Below are positions 14,138-21,383 of a stretch of 32,890 nt of DNA, one piece after another. The notes beneath the pieces are model-generated. The model was given only the letters and a program-made list of their open reading frames with translations, was not told where the DNA came from and did not search any database. The stretch comes from CALBGR01 sp964499935 (lineage in GTDB: Bacteria; Patescibacteriota; Saccharimonadia; Saccharimonadales; UBA4665), in the NCBI GenBank assembly GCA_964499935.1, contig CAZCMS010000006.1, positions 1 through 32,890 on the forward strand. Direction: 5' to 3'. The position numbers and the translations under genes were made by a program. The stretch's first letter is position 1. Every line of letters starts with the position of its first letter.

Positions 14138-15529
14138 TTAAGACATCCTGTTCAGACCTCGGCCTCGCGATGTAGCACCTCGCGAGGCAGGCGATCCATT
14201 TTGCGTCGCTGACGCTCCTCGGTTGGGACGAGGAATGCTTCTCGCAGGGGCTCCTGCGGTGGTGTCACTGAAGGTCACTCCAGCACGAGTCGAAGGACTG
14301 TTGCGGCCCTGGTGAGCACCGCGGCTAACTGCCAGACTAGGACGAGTCGGCTTCACATCTTCCTCCTTGACCTGCTCTTCCTTGACCTGCTGTTCTTTCT
14401 CTTCTGCCGCCTCTTCTTCCTTGACCTGATTCTCTTCTACCGCTGGCTCCTCTTCAACTGGGTTTTCTTCCTCTTGTTCCTCAACTGGTTCCTCCTCTGC
14501 AGCCGGCTCTTCCTCTTCTACCACTTGTTCTTCCTCGACTTCCATCGGGTCCTCCTCTCCTTCCTCCACGAACTCCTCCTCATACTGTTCTTCCTCTTCG
14601 ATCAGATTGTCTCCCATTCTGTTCAGATGGTTCTGGTTGATCTGAGCACCCTGCTGAGCGCCCTGTCGAACGCCCTGCTGGGGAACCATACCAGATCTCT
14701 GGAACTTAGGAGCCGGGATAGCTCCTCGAGTAGATTGGAACTGATGGGGAGTTCTCTGCTGAGGCGGGTACTGTTGCTGAGGAGCGCCAGCGACACTCAT
14801 GGGAGGTCCTTGCTGGAACTGTTGTTGCTGGTACTGTTGGGGCGGATACTGTTGTTGCTGGTACTGCTGAGGAAGATACTGCTGTTGAACCGGGTACTGG
14901 AACTGAGCGTTTGTCTTGGGAGACGTGGACTTCCCCCACTTCAGTTCGCAACCTGCAGTGATGTCATCCAGCTCCAGGCCCAACTCTTCAGCCAGTGCAG
15001 TTGCCCACTGGCCGCTGGATGCCATCCCCATGCACTTCTTGCACATCTTGGCAACCTTCCCGGTGTACTGGTTCTTGTACACCTTGGCACCGCATGGTTC
15101 ATCTTTGCGGTCGCTGCGCTCGCCCATGGGACGTTGGCAACCGTTCACGATGTCGATCTCGACCTTTGCTGCAGCCACCTGCTTGTGCTGAATGGTGATG
15201 TCCGTCTGCTCGAACAGGCCGGTGAAGTCGATCTCGAACCCTTTCTCTTGAAGGTACGCCTGGATGCGAGGGAGAGCCACAGCCTGGAGGACTGCAACGA
15301 TGGCCTCAGAAGTCTGATGGCTAACCGTGATCATCTTGGCTGCGATAGGCTTCGCAGCCGGAATTCCAGACGATTTCACAATAGCCGGAGGGAGCGGCTT
15401 TGCGACTACCGAAGACAGAGGCTTCGCAATCACCGATCGAGCACCTCCTCTCGCGGCCGGGACACCACGAGAAGCTACCGCGCCTCTGGTAGCAGGAACG
15501 CCACGAGTAACAGAGCGAGCTTGCATCAT
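14138..15529 (-). CDS. Zinc-binding, Gln/Pro-rich and charged protein (paralogue of the 18368 gene)
   Basis: The 463 residues split into four parts. First is an Arg/Ala-rich basic start (VTRGVPATRGAVASRG). A folded domain (about 70-200) follows, with IVNGCQRPMGERSDRKDEPCGAK and KMCKKC; cysteines 131, 146, 163 and 166 make a likely zinc site (C-x14-C-x16-C-x2-C). Next is a QQY/PQQ-rich prion-like segment containing PPMSVAGAP, then a long Glu-rich acidic segment and a basic Ser/Arg tail. The folded domain and the PPMSVAGAP segment are shared with the 18368 gene. Such architecture suits a nucleoprotein or virus-factory scaffold (inference). The start could be either of two adjacent ATGs. Confidence 0.85.
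   Translation of the reverse strand: MMQARSVTRGVPATRGAVASRGVPAARGGARSVIAKPLSSVVAKPLPPAIVKSSGIPAAKPIAAKMITVSHQTSEAIVAVLQAVALPRIQAYLQEKGFEIDFTGLFEQTDITIQHKQVAAAKVEIDIVNGCQRPMGERSDRKDEPCGAKVYKNQYTGKVAKMCKKCMGMASSGQWATALAEELGLELDDITAGCELKWGKSTSPKTNAQFQYPVQQQYLPQQYQQQQYPPQQYQQQQFQQGPPMSVAGAPQQQYPPQQRTPHQFQSTRGAIPAPKFQRSGMVPQQGVRQGAQQGAQINQNHLNRMGDNLIEEEEQYEEEFVEEGEEDPMEVEEEQVVEEEEPAAEEEPVEEQEEENPVEEEPAVEENQVKEEEAAEEKEQQVKEEQVKEEDVKPTRPSLAVSRGAHQGRNSPSTRAGVTFSDTTAGAPARSIPRPNRGASATQNGSPASRGATSRGRGLNRMS
14782..14798. repeat. SVAGAP-coding hairpin sequence
   Basis: On the minus strand GAGTGTCGCTGGCGCTC encodes part of MSVAGAP. It is nearly identical to the 3'UTR hairpins at 19613 and 20415. Confidence 0.6.
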
Positions 15530-15620
15530 TTTGATGGGAAATGAGGTAAAACAAAGGAAATAGAAGGAAACAGTGGTTTGTTGGAAAGCTGGGAAATCAG
15601 TTACTACAGCGGTTAGGTCC

Positions 15621-15640
15621 GTTAAATTATCGATTTTGAT
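15621..15640 (-). promoter_or_regulatory. Early-type promoter of the 15529 gene
   Basis: On the minus strand it reads ATCAAAATCGATAATTTAAC, about 92 bp before the ATG. Confidence 0.6.
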
Positions 15641-15722
15641 GTCGTTACTCGAATTGTTGAGCTATCGCTGGTTACCGTTGGCCAACACGGGCCGTCGAGA
15701 GTATACACAGATTATACTAAGT

Positions 15723-15742
15723 AACGTATTAACTAATACGTT
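15723..15742. terminator. Palindromic 3' signal downstream of the helicase
   Basis: AACGTATTA-AC-TAATACGTT is followed by T residues on the plus strand. It lies 83 bp beyond the helicase stop. Confidence 0.5.
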
Positions 15743-15805
15743 TTTAGGGTTTTATGTTTTATATTTATACACTATACACTATACATTTCTCTTCTCTTCT
15801 CGTTC

Positions 15806-15823
15806 GGGTGTCGCTAGACACTC
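15806..15823 (-). terminator. GTGTC hairpin directly after the helicase stop
   Basis: On the minus strand GAGTGTCTAGCGACACCC forms a 7-bp stem with loop TAGC. It begins 2 nt after the TAA at 15825-15827. Confidence 0.55.
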
Positions 15824-15824
15824 T

Positions 15825-17888
15825 TTACATCTCGACTGGCTCGGCTGGTTCTGGTCCGTTCTTCACAGCTTTACCTTTGGGAGGAGGTGGAGCAACTCGG
15901 GAGATCACTGGAGGAGGGCTAGCTCCAGCCTTCGCAGCGTTCAGCAGAGCAGTTCTCCTCGAGCTCTCTGATAGCTTCTGTATCGCCGGCGTCCGAGTTA
16001 GCCTGGGAGGTTTTGCGGGTGGAGCCGTACTCACTTGAGCGCTCTGTCGGATCGGCGGTGGTGCAAGGACCTTTCCCTTCACTGGCTTCGGAAACATCTC
16101 TGCAGCCGCCGTTACCAGCTTCTGCTCGATCTCGTTCTCGTAGTCAATGTAGGTGTCGTACGTTTCCTCGGTAACATGTACGGGATAGTCACAGGGAAGG
16201 ATCGAGTTCTGCCCCTCTGCATGGTACTGCTTAACGACGTTTGACTTCGCCCAGACCTTGGTGTAGAAGTCGTTCTCGAGCGACTGCCCTGTAGTCGGAT
16301 CGGCAGTGTAGATGATCTCGATCGTAGAGCGAGAGGTTGTACCATCTCGCAACGTACGGCATGTACCCTGGATCAGATCCTTGACTTTCATCGGAGGAGC
16401 GATCATGATCAGGCGAGGGAACTGGCCACCCGGTGAGGTGTCGTGGAGATCGATGCTGACTCCTCCGGTCTGCAGAGTACCGACGAACGCACGGCAATCT
16501 AGATTGTACGCCTTGAATGCATCCAGAGATGCCGTGCGAGCGTTCTCTCGCATGCAGCCCTCCATCTTCACCGGGCTGAGCTCGAGCATCTGCATATGCC
16601 TGTGTACCTCGTCCAGAGTATCCAAGAATCCGACCATCACAGCCACCTTTCCGGTTGGGTTGGCCTCCAAGTAGCTGGCCGCTCTCTGTGCATAGATCAT
16701 CTCCTTAACCTTCTCCATCCGCTGTCTCTTCTTCATGATCTCTGCGTACGAAGAGCCATCGTCTGCGTGCTCGTGCTGTAGGTTCAGCTCCTTCTCCTCT
16801 GGCGGTGCACTTCCTCCTCCCAAGATCGCCTGAATCACAGCAGACGTCTGAGGAGTAACCTTGCAGAACACGTTCCGATACACTGGCTGGATATCCGGGT
16901 TGGTAACGAAGTCTGGAGTGCAACTAGTCACCATGGTAGGTCGGATGAAGTCCATGAACAGGCGGCCCGCGATCTCGTTCGCCGTCTTGTGTACGTGGCG
17001 ACCCTTGGCATACTGAAGAAGAATCGCCTGATCTCTGTACTCCTTGATATTGTGCCCCAGAGACTCTACGTATCTCATCGTGTCCTCCAGTCCAGTCAGC
17101 TTGTACCTTCCTGTAGCCTGACTGTACTCCACCATCGCCTTGGCCGGGTTCTCTCCTTCTTCCTCGCTCTGCATGATCACTCCCATCATGTACATGTGAA
17201 CCGGTACGAACTGGAGGTCATCAATGGGTGTAAACGAGAGGAACAGGACTCGACTCTGGGAGTACGGGTTCAGCAGGATGTTTCTGGTACATGCGGACGT
17301 CGCGAACGTGGTCTGAGATGGCTTCTGCATCGCGTGGAACTCGTCGACGATGAACACGACTCTGTGGTTGGCTGCCAGGTATTCCCATCTATCAGAGGGA
17401 AAGAAGTCGTAGCCCTTCTTTCCGTGTCTCTCCTCTTTGTACACGAATGGATGCGGAGGCTGTCCATTTCGAGGATCGACGTAACCGCGAGGTCCCGCTT
17501 TGATCCAGGACTGTGGCGTAACCACGTGTGTCTTGTCTGGCGAGAACGCCTGCCCCAGAACCAGTCTCCACTTGGGCAGGGATGCCTTGGGCCCGATCAC
17601 GACCACGTAGTCTGCACCCCACAGCTCCGCCGCTGCAGTAGCCATGTACGTCTTACCTGCTCCACCGATAGCAGTGATAATCGCTGGCATCCCGGAATCC
17701 CAGAGATTCAGGACATCCTCGATACACGGCCATTGGTACTCGCGGACGGACGTATTGATGTACACCTGGTCTTCCTCCTTCTCCCACGTCTTCTCACCGG
17801 ACTCTTCCCACTGGCGAAGCTGATACTCGTCGTATCCTTCCTCCTCCCACGGCTCGTTTTCCACGGGGTCAGTACTGTAAGCGGCCAT
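15825..17888 (-). CDS. Superfamily 2 helicase (SNF2-like arrangement)
   Basis: The 687-residue protein has Walker A AIGGAGKT (73-80), Walker B VDEFH (181-185), motif III LSFTP (217-221), motif V GTLQTGGVSIDLHD (470-483) and motif VI QGTCRTLR (507-514). It should be an ATP-driven DNA or RNA translocase; motif V resembles SNF2-type enzymes. The first 45 residues are very acidic. The last 90 are Pro/Ala/Lys-rich and likely disordered (APPPIRQSAQVSTAPPAKPP). The start has a good context (ACCATGGCC). Three promoter motifs lie upstream at 60-bp intervals, so it is probably made early and strongly. Comparable helicases in large DNA viruses act in transcription or DNA remodelling. Confidence 0.9.
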   Translation of the reverse strand: MAAYSTDPVENEPWEEEGYDEYQLRQWEESGEKTWEKEEDQVYINTSVREYQWPCIEDVLNLWDSGMPAIITAIGGAGKTYMATAAAELWGADYVVVIGPKASLPKWRLVLGQAFSPDKTHVVTPQSWIKAGPRGYVDPRNGQPPHPFVYKEERHGKKGYDFFPSDRWEYLAANHRVVFIVDEFHAMQKPSQTTFATSACTRNILLNPYSQSRVLFLSFTPIDDLQFVPVHMYMMGVIMQSEEEGENPAKAMVEYSQATGRYKLTGLEDTMRYVESLGHNIKEYRDQAILLQYAKGRHVHKTANEIAGRLFMDFIRPTMVTSCTPDFVTNPDIQPVYRNVFCKVTPQTSAVIQAILGGGSAPPEEKELNLQHEHADDGSSYAEIMKKRQRMEKVKEMIYAQRAASYLEANPTGKVAVMVGFLDTLDEVHRHMQMLELSPVKMEGCMRENARTASLDAFKAYNLDCRAFVGTLQTGGVSIDLHDTSPGGQFPRLIMIAPPMKVKDLIQGTCRTLRDGTTSRSTIEIIYTADPTTGQSLENDFYTKVWAKSNVVKQYHAEGQNSILPCDYPVHVTEETYDTYIDYENEIEQKLVTAAAEMFPKPVKGKVLAPPPIRQSAQVSTAPPAKPPRLTRTPAIQKLSESSRRTALLNAAKAGASPPPVISRVAPPPPKGKAVKNGPEPAEPVEM

Positions 17889-17951
17889 GGTATACTCGGA
17901 TAGTACAGGGGTATACGCAGGCAGATAGGGTTAGTACTAGCCGGAAGGATT

Positions 17952-17972
17952 GAATAAATGATCAATTCCGAT
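17952..17972 (-). promoter_or_regulatory. Helicase promoter copy 1
   Basis: On the minus strand it reads ATCGGAATTGATCATTTATT(C), 64 bp before the ATG. Confidence 0.7.
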
Positions 17973-18011
17973 ATCGTCCTCTTAGTATGCCGTAGAGTGC
18001 AACGGATGCCG

Positions 18012-18032
18012 GAATAAACGATCAATTTCGAT
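18012..18032 (-). promoter_or_regulatory. Helicase promoter copy 2
   Basis: On the minus strand it reads ATCGAAATTGATCGTTTATT(C), 60 bp beyond copy 1. Confidence 0.7.
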
Positions 18033-18071
18033 CCGCCCTGCTTAATGTGCATGATACTGGACGGAATAAAT

Positions 18072-18092
18072 GAATATTTGATCAATTTCATT
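18072..18092 (-). promoter_or_regulatory. Helicase promoter copy 3
   Basis: On the minus strand it reads AATGAAATTGATCAAATATT(C), 60 bp beyond copy 2. It ends 4 bp from the first plus-strand copy. Confidence 0.65.
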
Positions 18093-18095
18093 GTT

Positions 18096-18117
18096 ACGAA
18101 ATTGATTTTTTATTATT
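18096..18117 (+). promoter_or_regulatory. 18368-gene promoter, distal copy
   Basis: It reads ACGAAATTGATTTTTTATTA on the plus strand. It is the first of three copies leading to the 18368 gene. Confidence 0.65.
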
Positions 18118-18158
18118 CCTCTGTCCAGGAGCTACCCCTTACGTGGCTGCCAGGGTAT

Positions 18159-18180
18159 ATCGAAATTGATCTTTTATTCC
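18159..18180 (+). promoter_or_regulatory. 18368-gene promoter, middle copy
   Basis: It reads ATCGAAATTGATCTTTTATT(CC), about 64 bp from the distal copy. Confidence 0.7.
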
Positions 18181-18219
18181 AGTCAGCGGCACTAGTAACT
18201 GCCTGTCTCGCCAGAGCAC

Positions 18220-18240
18220 ATCGAAATTGATTTTTTATTA
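18220..18240 (+). promoter_or_regulatory. 18368-gene promoter, proximal copy
   Basis: It reads ATCGAAATTGATTTTTTATT(A), 61 bp from the middle copy and about 130 bp before the ATG. Confidence 0.7.
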
Positions 18241-18367
18241 GATCGATCCGCTGTAGTATCTCTTGCTGTCAGTTACTCGCTACTACTACCTACCTAGTAT
18301 ACCTAGTACTCTGGCTCGCTTGTACGCTCTTAGCTCGCTCTTAGCCTGCTACTCTGCTCTCGCTACC

Positions 18368-19564
18368 ATGGACGCTACCAACGTTGTTGCTCAGGAGGGT
18401 GAGGATGTCCTGATGGACACCGTGGAGGAGGGAGAGGAGGAGCTGGTGGAGGGAGGAGACGAGGGAGAGGAGCTCGTGGAGGAGGGAGACGAGCTGGTGG
18501 AGGAGGGAGATGAGGAGAAGCAGGAGGAAGAGGAGGAGGTGGCGCAGGAGCCGGAAGAGGAGGAGAAGCCGGCTCCCGCTCCCACTCGCCCTACTCGCCC
18601 CTCTGCGGCTCCTGCTCGCCCCTCTGCGCCTCCTGCTCGTGGCGCTGCTCCTGTGCGCCCTGCAGCTCCTCCTGCTCGCCCCGCTGGCCCTACTCGCCCC
18701 TCTGCGGCTCCTGCTCGCTCTGCTGCTCCTCCTGCTCGCTCTGCTGCTCCTAAGGCCTCGCCTCCCGCGAGGGCTGCTCCCGCAGCCAAGCCTGCAGTGA
18801 AGGCAGTGGCGGTGAAGGCGGAGAAGCCTCGCCCCGCTCGCGCAGAGCAGGCTGCCTGTGCCATGCAGGCAGTGCTCCACCCGCACCTCCAGTGCATCGC
18901 CGACTTCGTGAACGCGGAGCTGGCGACGCAGGGGATTCAGGCGGCCTTCACGGTGGAGCACATGATGGAGGCTCTGAACGCTCCATCGCCCTACGGGATG
19001 GACATCGTGATCCAGGAGAAGTCGGGTGCGAAGGCGAAGGATGAGCCAGACATCGTGAACGGCTGCCAGCGCCTGATGGGAGACAAGAGCAAGCGCAAGG
19101 GAGAGGCTTGCGGTGCGAAGAAGCCGGCAGACAGCTACTACTGCGAGGGATGCATCAAGAAGCCCACGTTCTGCCAGATGGTGGCAGAGCAGCTCCAGGA
19201 GTGGAACCTTACCCTGGCCGAGGCCACCGGTGGCCGCCTGACTGCTCCTCCGCCCAAGACTGTGCGCGGCTCCAAGAACCAGTGGAGCGGCGCGAACCAG
19301 TGGGGCCAGCCTCCGATGCAGCAGTACCCTCCCCAGCAGTACATGCAGCAGTACCCTCCCCAGCAGTATGCGCCCCAGCAGTACCAGCAGAGCCCTCCCC
19401 AGCAGTACCAGCAGAGCCCTCCTATGAGTGTCGCTGGCGCTCCGCAGTACCAGGAGGAGGAGCAGCAGTACCAGGCTCCTGCCCGCAAGCAGGCTGTTCC
19501 CACTCGCGTGGGACAGCAGCGCACTCTGGCTCCGCCCATGCGTCGCCAGACCGTCGGAAAGTAA
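18368..19564 (+). CDS. Acidic/Pro-Ala-Arg-rich zinc-binding protein (paralogue of the 14138 gene)
   Basis: The ATG at 18368 (CTACCATGGAC) is preferred, giving 398 residues. The order is: acidic Glu-rich start (1-67); PARPSAPP-type basic repeats (68-160); folded domain (about 160-290) with IVNGCQRLMGDKSKRKGEACGAK and YYCEGC; then a QQYPPQQY segment with PPMSVAGAP. Cysteines 233, 248, 259 and 262 (C-x14-C-x10-C-x2-C) form a likely zinc site. Its acidic part is N-terminal, whereas in the paralogue it is near the C-terminus, so domains have been reordered. The coding sequence is strikingly GC-rich. Three promoter copies point to high expression. A structural or condensate-forming DNA/RNA-binding role is a guess. 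Confidence 0.85.
   Translation: MDATNVVAQEGEDVLMDTVEEGEEELVEGGDEGEELVEEGDELVEEGDEEKQEEEEEVAQEPEEEEKPAPAPTRPTRPSAAPARPSAPPARGAAPVRPAAPPARPAGPTRPSAAPARSAAPPARSAAPKASPPARAAPAAKPAVKAVAVKAEKPRPARAEQAACAMQAVLHPHLQCIADFVNAELATQGIQAAFTVEHMMEALNAPSPYGMDIVIQEKSGAKAKDEPDIVNGCQRLMGDKSKRKGEACGAKKPADSYYCEGCIKKPTFCQMVAEQLQEWNLTLAEATGGRLTAPPPKTVRGSKNQWSGANQWGQPPMQQYPPQQYMQQYPPQQYAPQQYQQSPPQQYQQSPPMSVAGAPQYQEEEQQYQAPARKQAVPTRVGQQRTLAPPMRRQTVGK
19426..19442. repeat. SVAGAP-coding hairpin sequence
   Basis: GAGTGTCGCTGGCGCTC encodes part of MSVAGAP. It is identical in sequence to the complement at 14782-14798. Confidence 0.6.
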
Positions 19565-19612
19565 GGTGTAGATAGAGAAGAGGAGGTGGAAAGAAAACAC
19601 ATAAGTACTAAA

Positions 19613-19630
19613 GAGTGTCGCTAGGCGCTC
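19613..19630 (+). terminator. GTGTCGCTAGGCGC hairpin 3' of the 18368 gene
   Basis: GAGTGTCGCTAGGCGCTC folds into a 7-bp stem (two G-U pairs) with loop GCTA, 48 bp after the stop codon. Confidence 0.55.
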
Positions 19631-19649
19631 CAGAGTACACCAAAAAACG

Positions 19650-19716
19650 TTCACTATATCGTTCAACTATATCGTTCATAAACATCTGTTCACTATATCG
19701 TTCATACATATCTGTT
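19650..19716. repeat. AT-rich short repeats in the 19565-19980 intergenic region
   Basis: ACTATATCGTTCA occurs three times (19653, 19666, 19692) with related pieces. The rest of this 416-bp stretch holds a hairpin, AT-rich sequence with CGTATAATCGTATACG, and the promoter at 19850. I see no gene. Confidence 0.6.
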
Positions 19717-19849
19717 CATAATCATAAAACACATAACACACAAAAATACGTATAATCGTATACGTATACTATGTACTACGAAGTATATATACTCTGGTAT
19801 CTCCTGCGCCTACTCAGTAGGTGCTCTCTTTTTATCGCCAGCTGGCTAA

Positions 19850-19869
19850 TCGAAATTGATCTTTTATTC
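19850..19869 (+). promoter_or_regulatory. Early-type promoter of the 19981 gene
   Basis: TCGAAATTGATCTTTTATTC is the consensus sequence itself, 131 bp before the ATG at 19981. Confidence 0.75.
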
Positions 19870-19980
19870 ATTCGAGCTGGTCAGTATCTGGCTAACTAGG
19901 CTATCTTCTTACCTGCTACAATCATCGATATCATTGCGTTTACTTCGTGTATGCCCCGTGTTCTGTTCTGGAATCTCAAG

Positions 19981-20352
19981 ATGGCGACTGGACAGACTGC
20001 ACAGTCAGAGCCTCTGACCCCCTTGGACCCTCTGACGCCTCTGGCTCCCCCTGTTCCTGTAGACGGAGAGCATGTGTTCGTTCTGTCGGACACAGGGGAT
20101 GAAGTCCGTCTCCAGGCTGTCGAGGAAGACGACAGCGAAGAGGAGATTGAGTACGAGAGCGAGAATCTCCTGTCTTCTGGTGAAGATGTTCTGTCTTCTG
20201 AAGGAGAACTGGAGGAAGCGATCTACCAAGAACTGGACGGTAACGAGTACGACGACTCCGACACGGATGAACTGAACCACATCGAGTTCAGAGACGGAGA
20301 CGATGTGTCTCCGTACTACGAGGACTTCAGAGACTTCGAGGAGGGTATCTAA
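19981..20352 (+). CDS. Unknown 123-residue highly acidic protein
   Basis: The ATG at 19981 (CAAGATGGCG) is preferred; an in-frame ATG at 19951 would add ten residues. The start MATGQTAQSEPLTPLDPLTP has Leu-Thr-Pro repeats. From residue 30 onward Asp and Glu dominate (VEEDDSEEEIEYESE, ELDGNEYDDSDTDEL). Similar acidic proteins can mimic DNA or bind basic partners such as the SPRK protein, but nothing here proves it. It is the last member of the GC-rich block and is followed by a GTGTC hairpin. Confidence 0.72.
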   Translation: MATGQTAQSEPLTPLDPLTPLAPPVPVDGEHVFVLSDTGDEVRLQAVEEDDSEEEIEYESENLLSSGEDVLSSEGELEEAIYQELDGNEYDDSDTDELNHIEFRDGDDVSPYYEDFRDFEEGI

Positions 20353-20414
20353 CTTGCCTGTGGCAAGAATCTAAATCAGATCTGATAGAGTTCTGATAGG
20401 AGAGAAAACACAGC

Positions 20415-20432
20415 GGGTGTCGCTAGGCGCTC
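20415..20432 (+). terminator. GTGTCGCTAGGCGC hairpin 3' of the 19981 gene
   Basis: GGGTGTCGCTAGGCGCTC matches the element at 19613 in 17 of 18 positions, 62 bp after the stop. Confidence 0.55.
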
Positions 20433-20447
20433 CAAAAACACAAAAAT

Positions 20448-20467
20448 AACGTTTCAACTGAAACGTT
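20448..20467. terminator. Inverted-repeat 3' signal
   Basis: AACGTTTCA-AC-TGAAACGTT lies between convergent genes. It is related to the TTTCAGTTGAAA elements at 30178 and 30781. Confidence 0.55.
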
Positions 20468-20505
20468 TACTAGAGTCTACCGATGATATACATTCCCAAT
20501 ATCTA

Positions 20506-20901
20506 TTAGCGTCTACTTGCTCTCCTAAGAGCTCTACGGTTCTGGTTATATTCGCGTTGTTTCTGAGACTTCTTAATTTTCTTACAGTCTGGGCATTGGT
20601 TGTTATCTGATGTTCTAGCTTTAACCGATTTTCTCCACGTGTGCCCATATCTACACATCCATCCGACCACACGACGAGAATGTTTAGCTACATCAGAAGG
20701 TGCTAGATATCCATTAGCGTTATAATCCCATTCTTCTGCTATATCGGGATAGCAGAATTCTAGACTATTCTCATAGGAACCGTCCATGTCGATAACTCCC
20801 CCATTTGGACCTTCTTTCACATATGAGTCTATATACTCTTCCTCTTCTTCCTCGGGAGTTTGGAAATACTCCTTAGGTATTGGATAGAATCCATCCTCCA
20901 T
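20506..20901 (-). CDS. Zinc-ribbon domain protein (treble-clef, DUF4379-like)
   Basis: After an acidic start (TPEEEEEEYIDS), residues about 45-108 match the probable zinc-ribbon family. NSLEFCYPDIAEEWDYNANG is followed by APSDV, then VVGWMCRYGHTWRKSVKAR and NQCPDC. Cys and His of CRYGH together with CPDC bind zinc. The family is frequent in giant viruses and phages, often in multi-copy proteins, and may bind nucleic acid. This one has a single unit and a basic tail (KKSQKQREYNQNRRALRRASRR). No AAATTGAT motif is seen upstream. Confidence 0.88.
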   Translation of the reverse strand: MEDGFYPIPKEYFQTPEEEEEEYIDSYVKEGPNGGVIDMDGSYENSLEFCYPDIAEEWDYNANGYLAPSDVAKHSRRVVGWMCRYGHTWRKSVKARTSDNNQCPDCKKIKKSQKQREYNQNRRALRRASRR

Positions 20902-21383
20902 TCTGTCTTTTAGTATATTAATGAATGTTTAAGTCTAGGGTCCGTTCTTATATTTTGCAACGTTGCAAAATATATACCCTAGGAGGGCTACATTGCCAAA
21001 TCTATCTGATGAATTTATGGACTCCCTAAAGATCTCCTAATATGCCAGACCCTATCTGGTGTTGCAACTTTGCAACCATTTTAGCGTCTAGCACCCTCTG
21101 AGGAAAAATTGGCTCCCCTTGAATGTTCGGAAAATACAGTCACTGTATCTAAATCTTCGAAATTTTTAGATTATTTAGGATTTAGGGTCCCCTAGGGTCT
21201 GAGGGACCCTGCAACGTTGCAGTCGATAGCACCTGCATTAAAATTGTGCATACATTTTTACCGAGCTCGAGTATATTATCGAATATACTCGTACACAGCG
21301 ACATACACGGTCATTCCAGATGATAGTTAGATATTCACAAATTTGGATATCTCCAAATAATTAAATATCCAACCAGGCAAAAG
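20902..21383. promoter_or_regulatory. Intergenic region with TGCAACGTTGCA palindromes
   Basis: This 482-bp stretch between divergent genes has no supported ORF. It contains a 26-bp perfect palindrome (20949-20974, core TTTTGCAACGTTGCAAAA), a GTTGCAA-CT-TTGCAAC repeat (21061-21076) and a second TGCAACGTTGCA palindrome (21209-21222). An AGGGTCC/GGACCCT pair lies at 21184-21210, and ATTTGGA-TATC-TCCAAAT is close to the next gene. No early-type motif is present. Confidence 0.6.

Noticed and set aside
14312..15544. Long plus-strand frame opposite the zinc/Gln-rich gene
   Set aside because: Its Leu-rich product is the complement of Glu/Gln-rich codons, and the minus frame has the paralogue, promoter and domain support.
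16989..17903. Plus-strand frame opposite the helicase
   Set aside because: The minus frame holds all SF2 helicase motifs. The plus frame shows no domain.
18341..19666. Long minus-strand frame opposite the 18368 gene
   Set aside because: It is the antisense shadow of Glu/Gln/Pro repeats, with promoters and a paralogue supporting only the plus strand.
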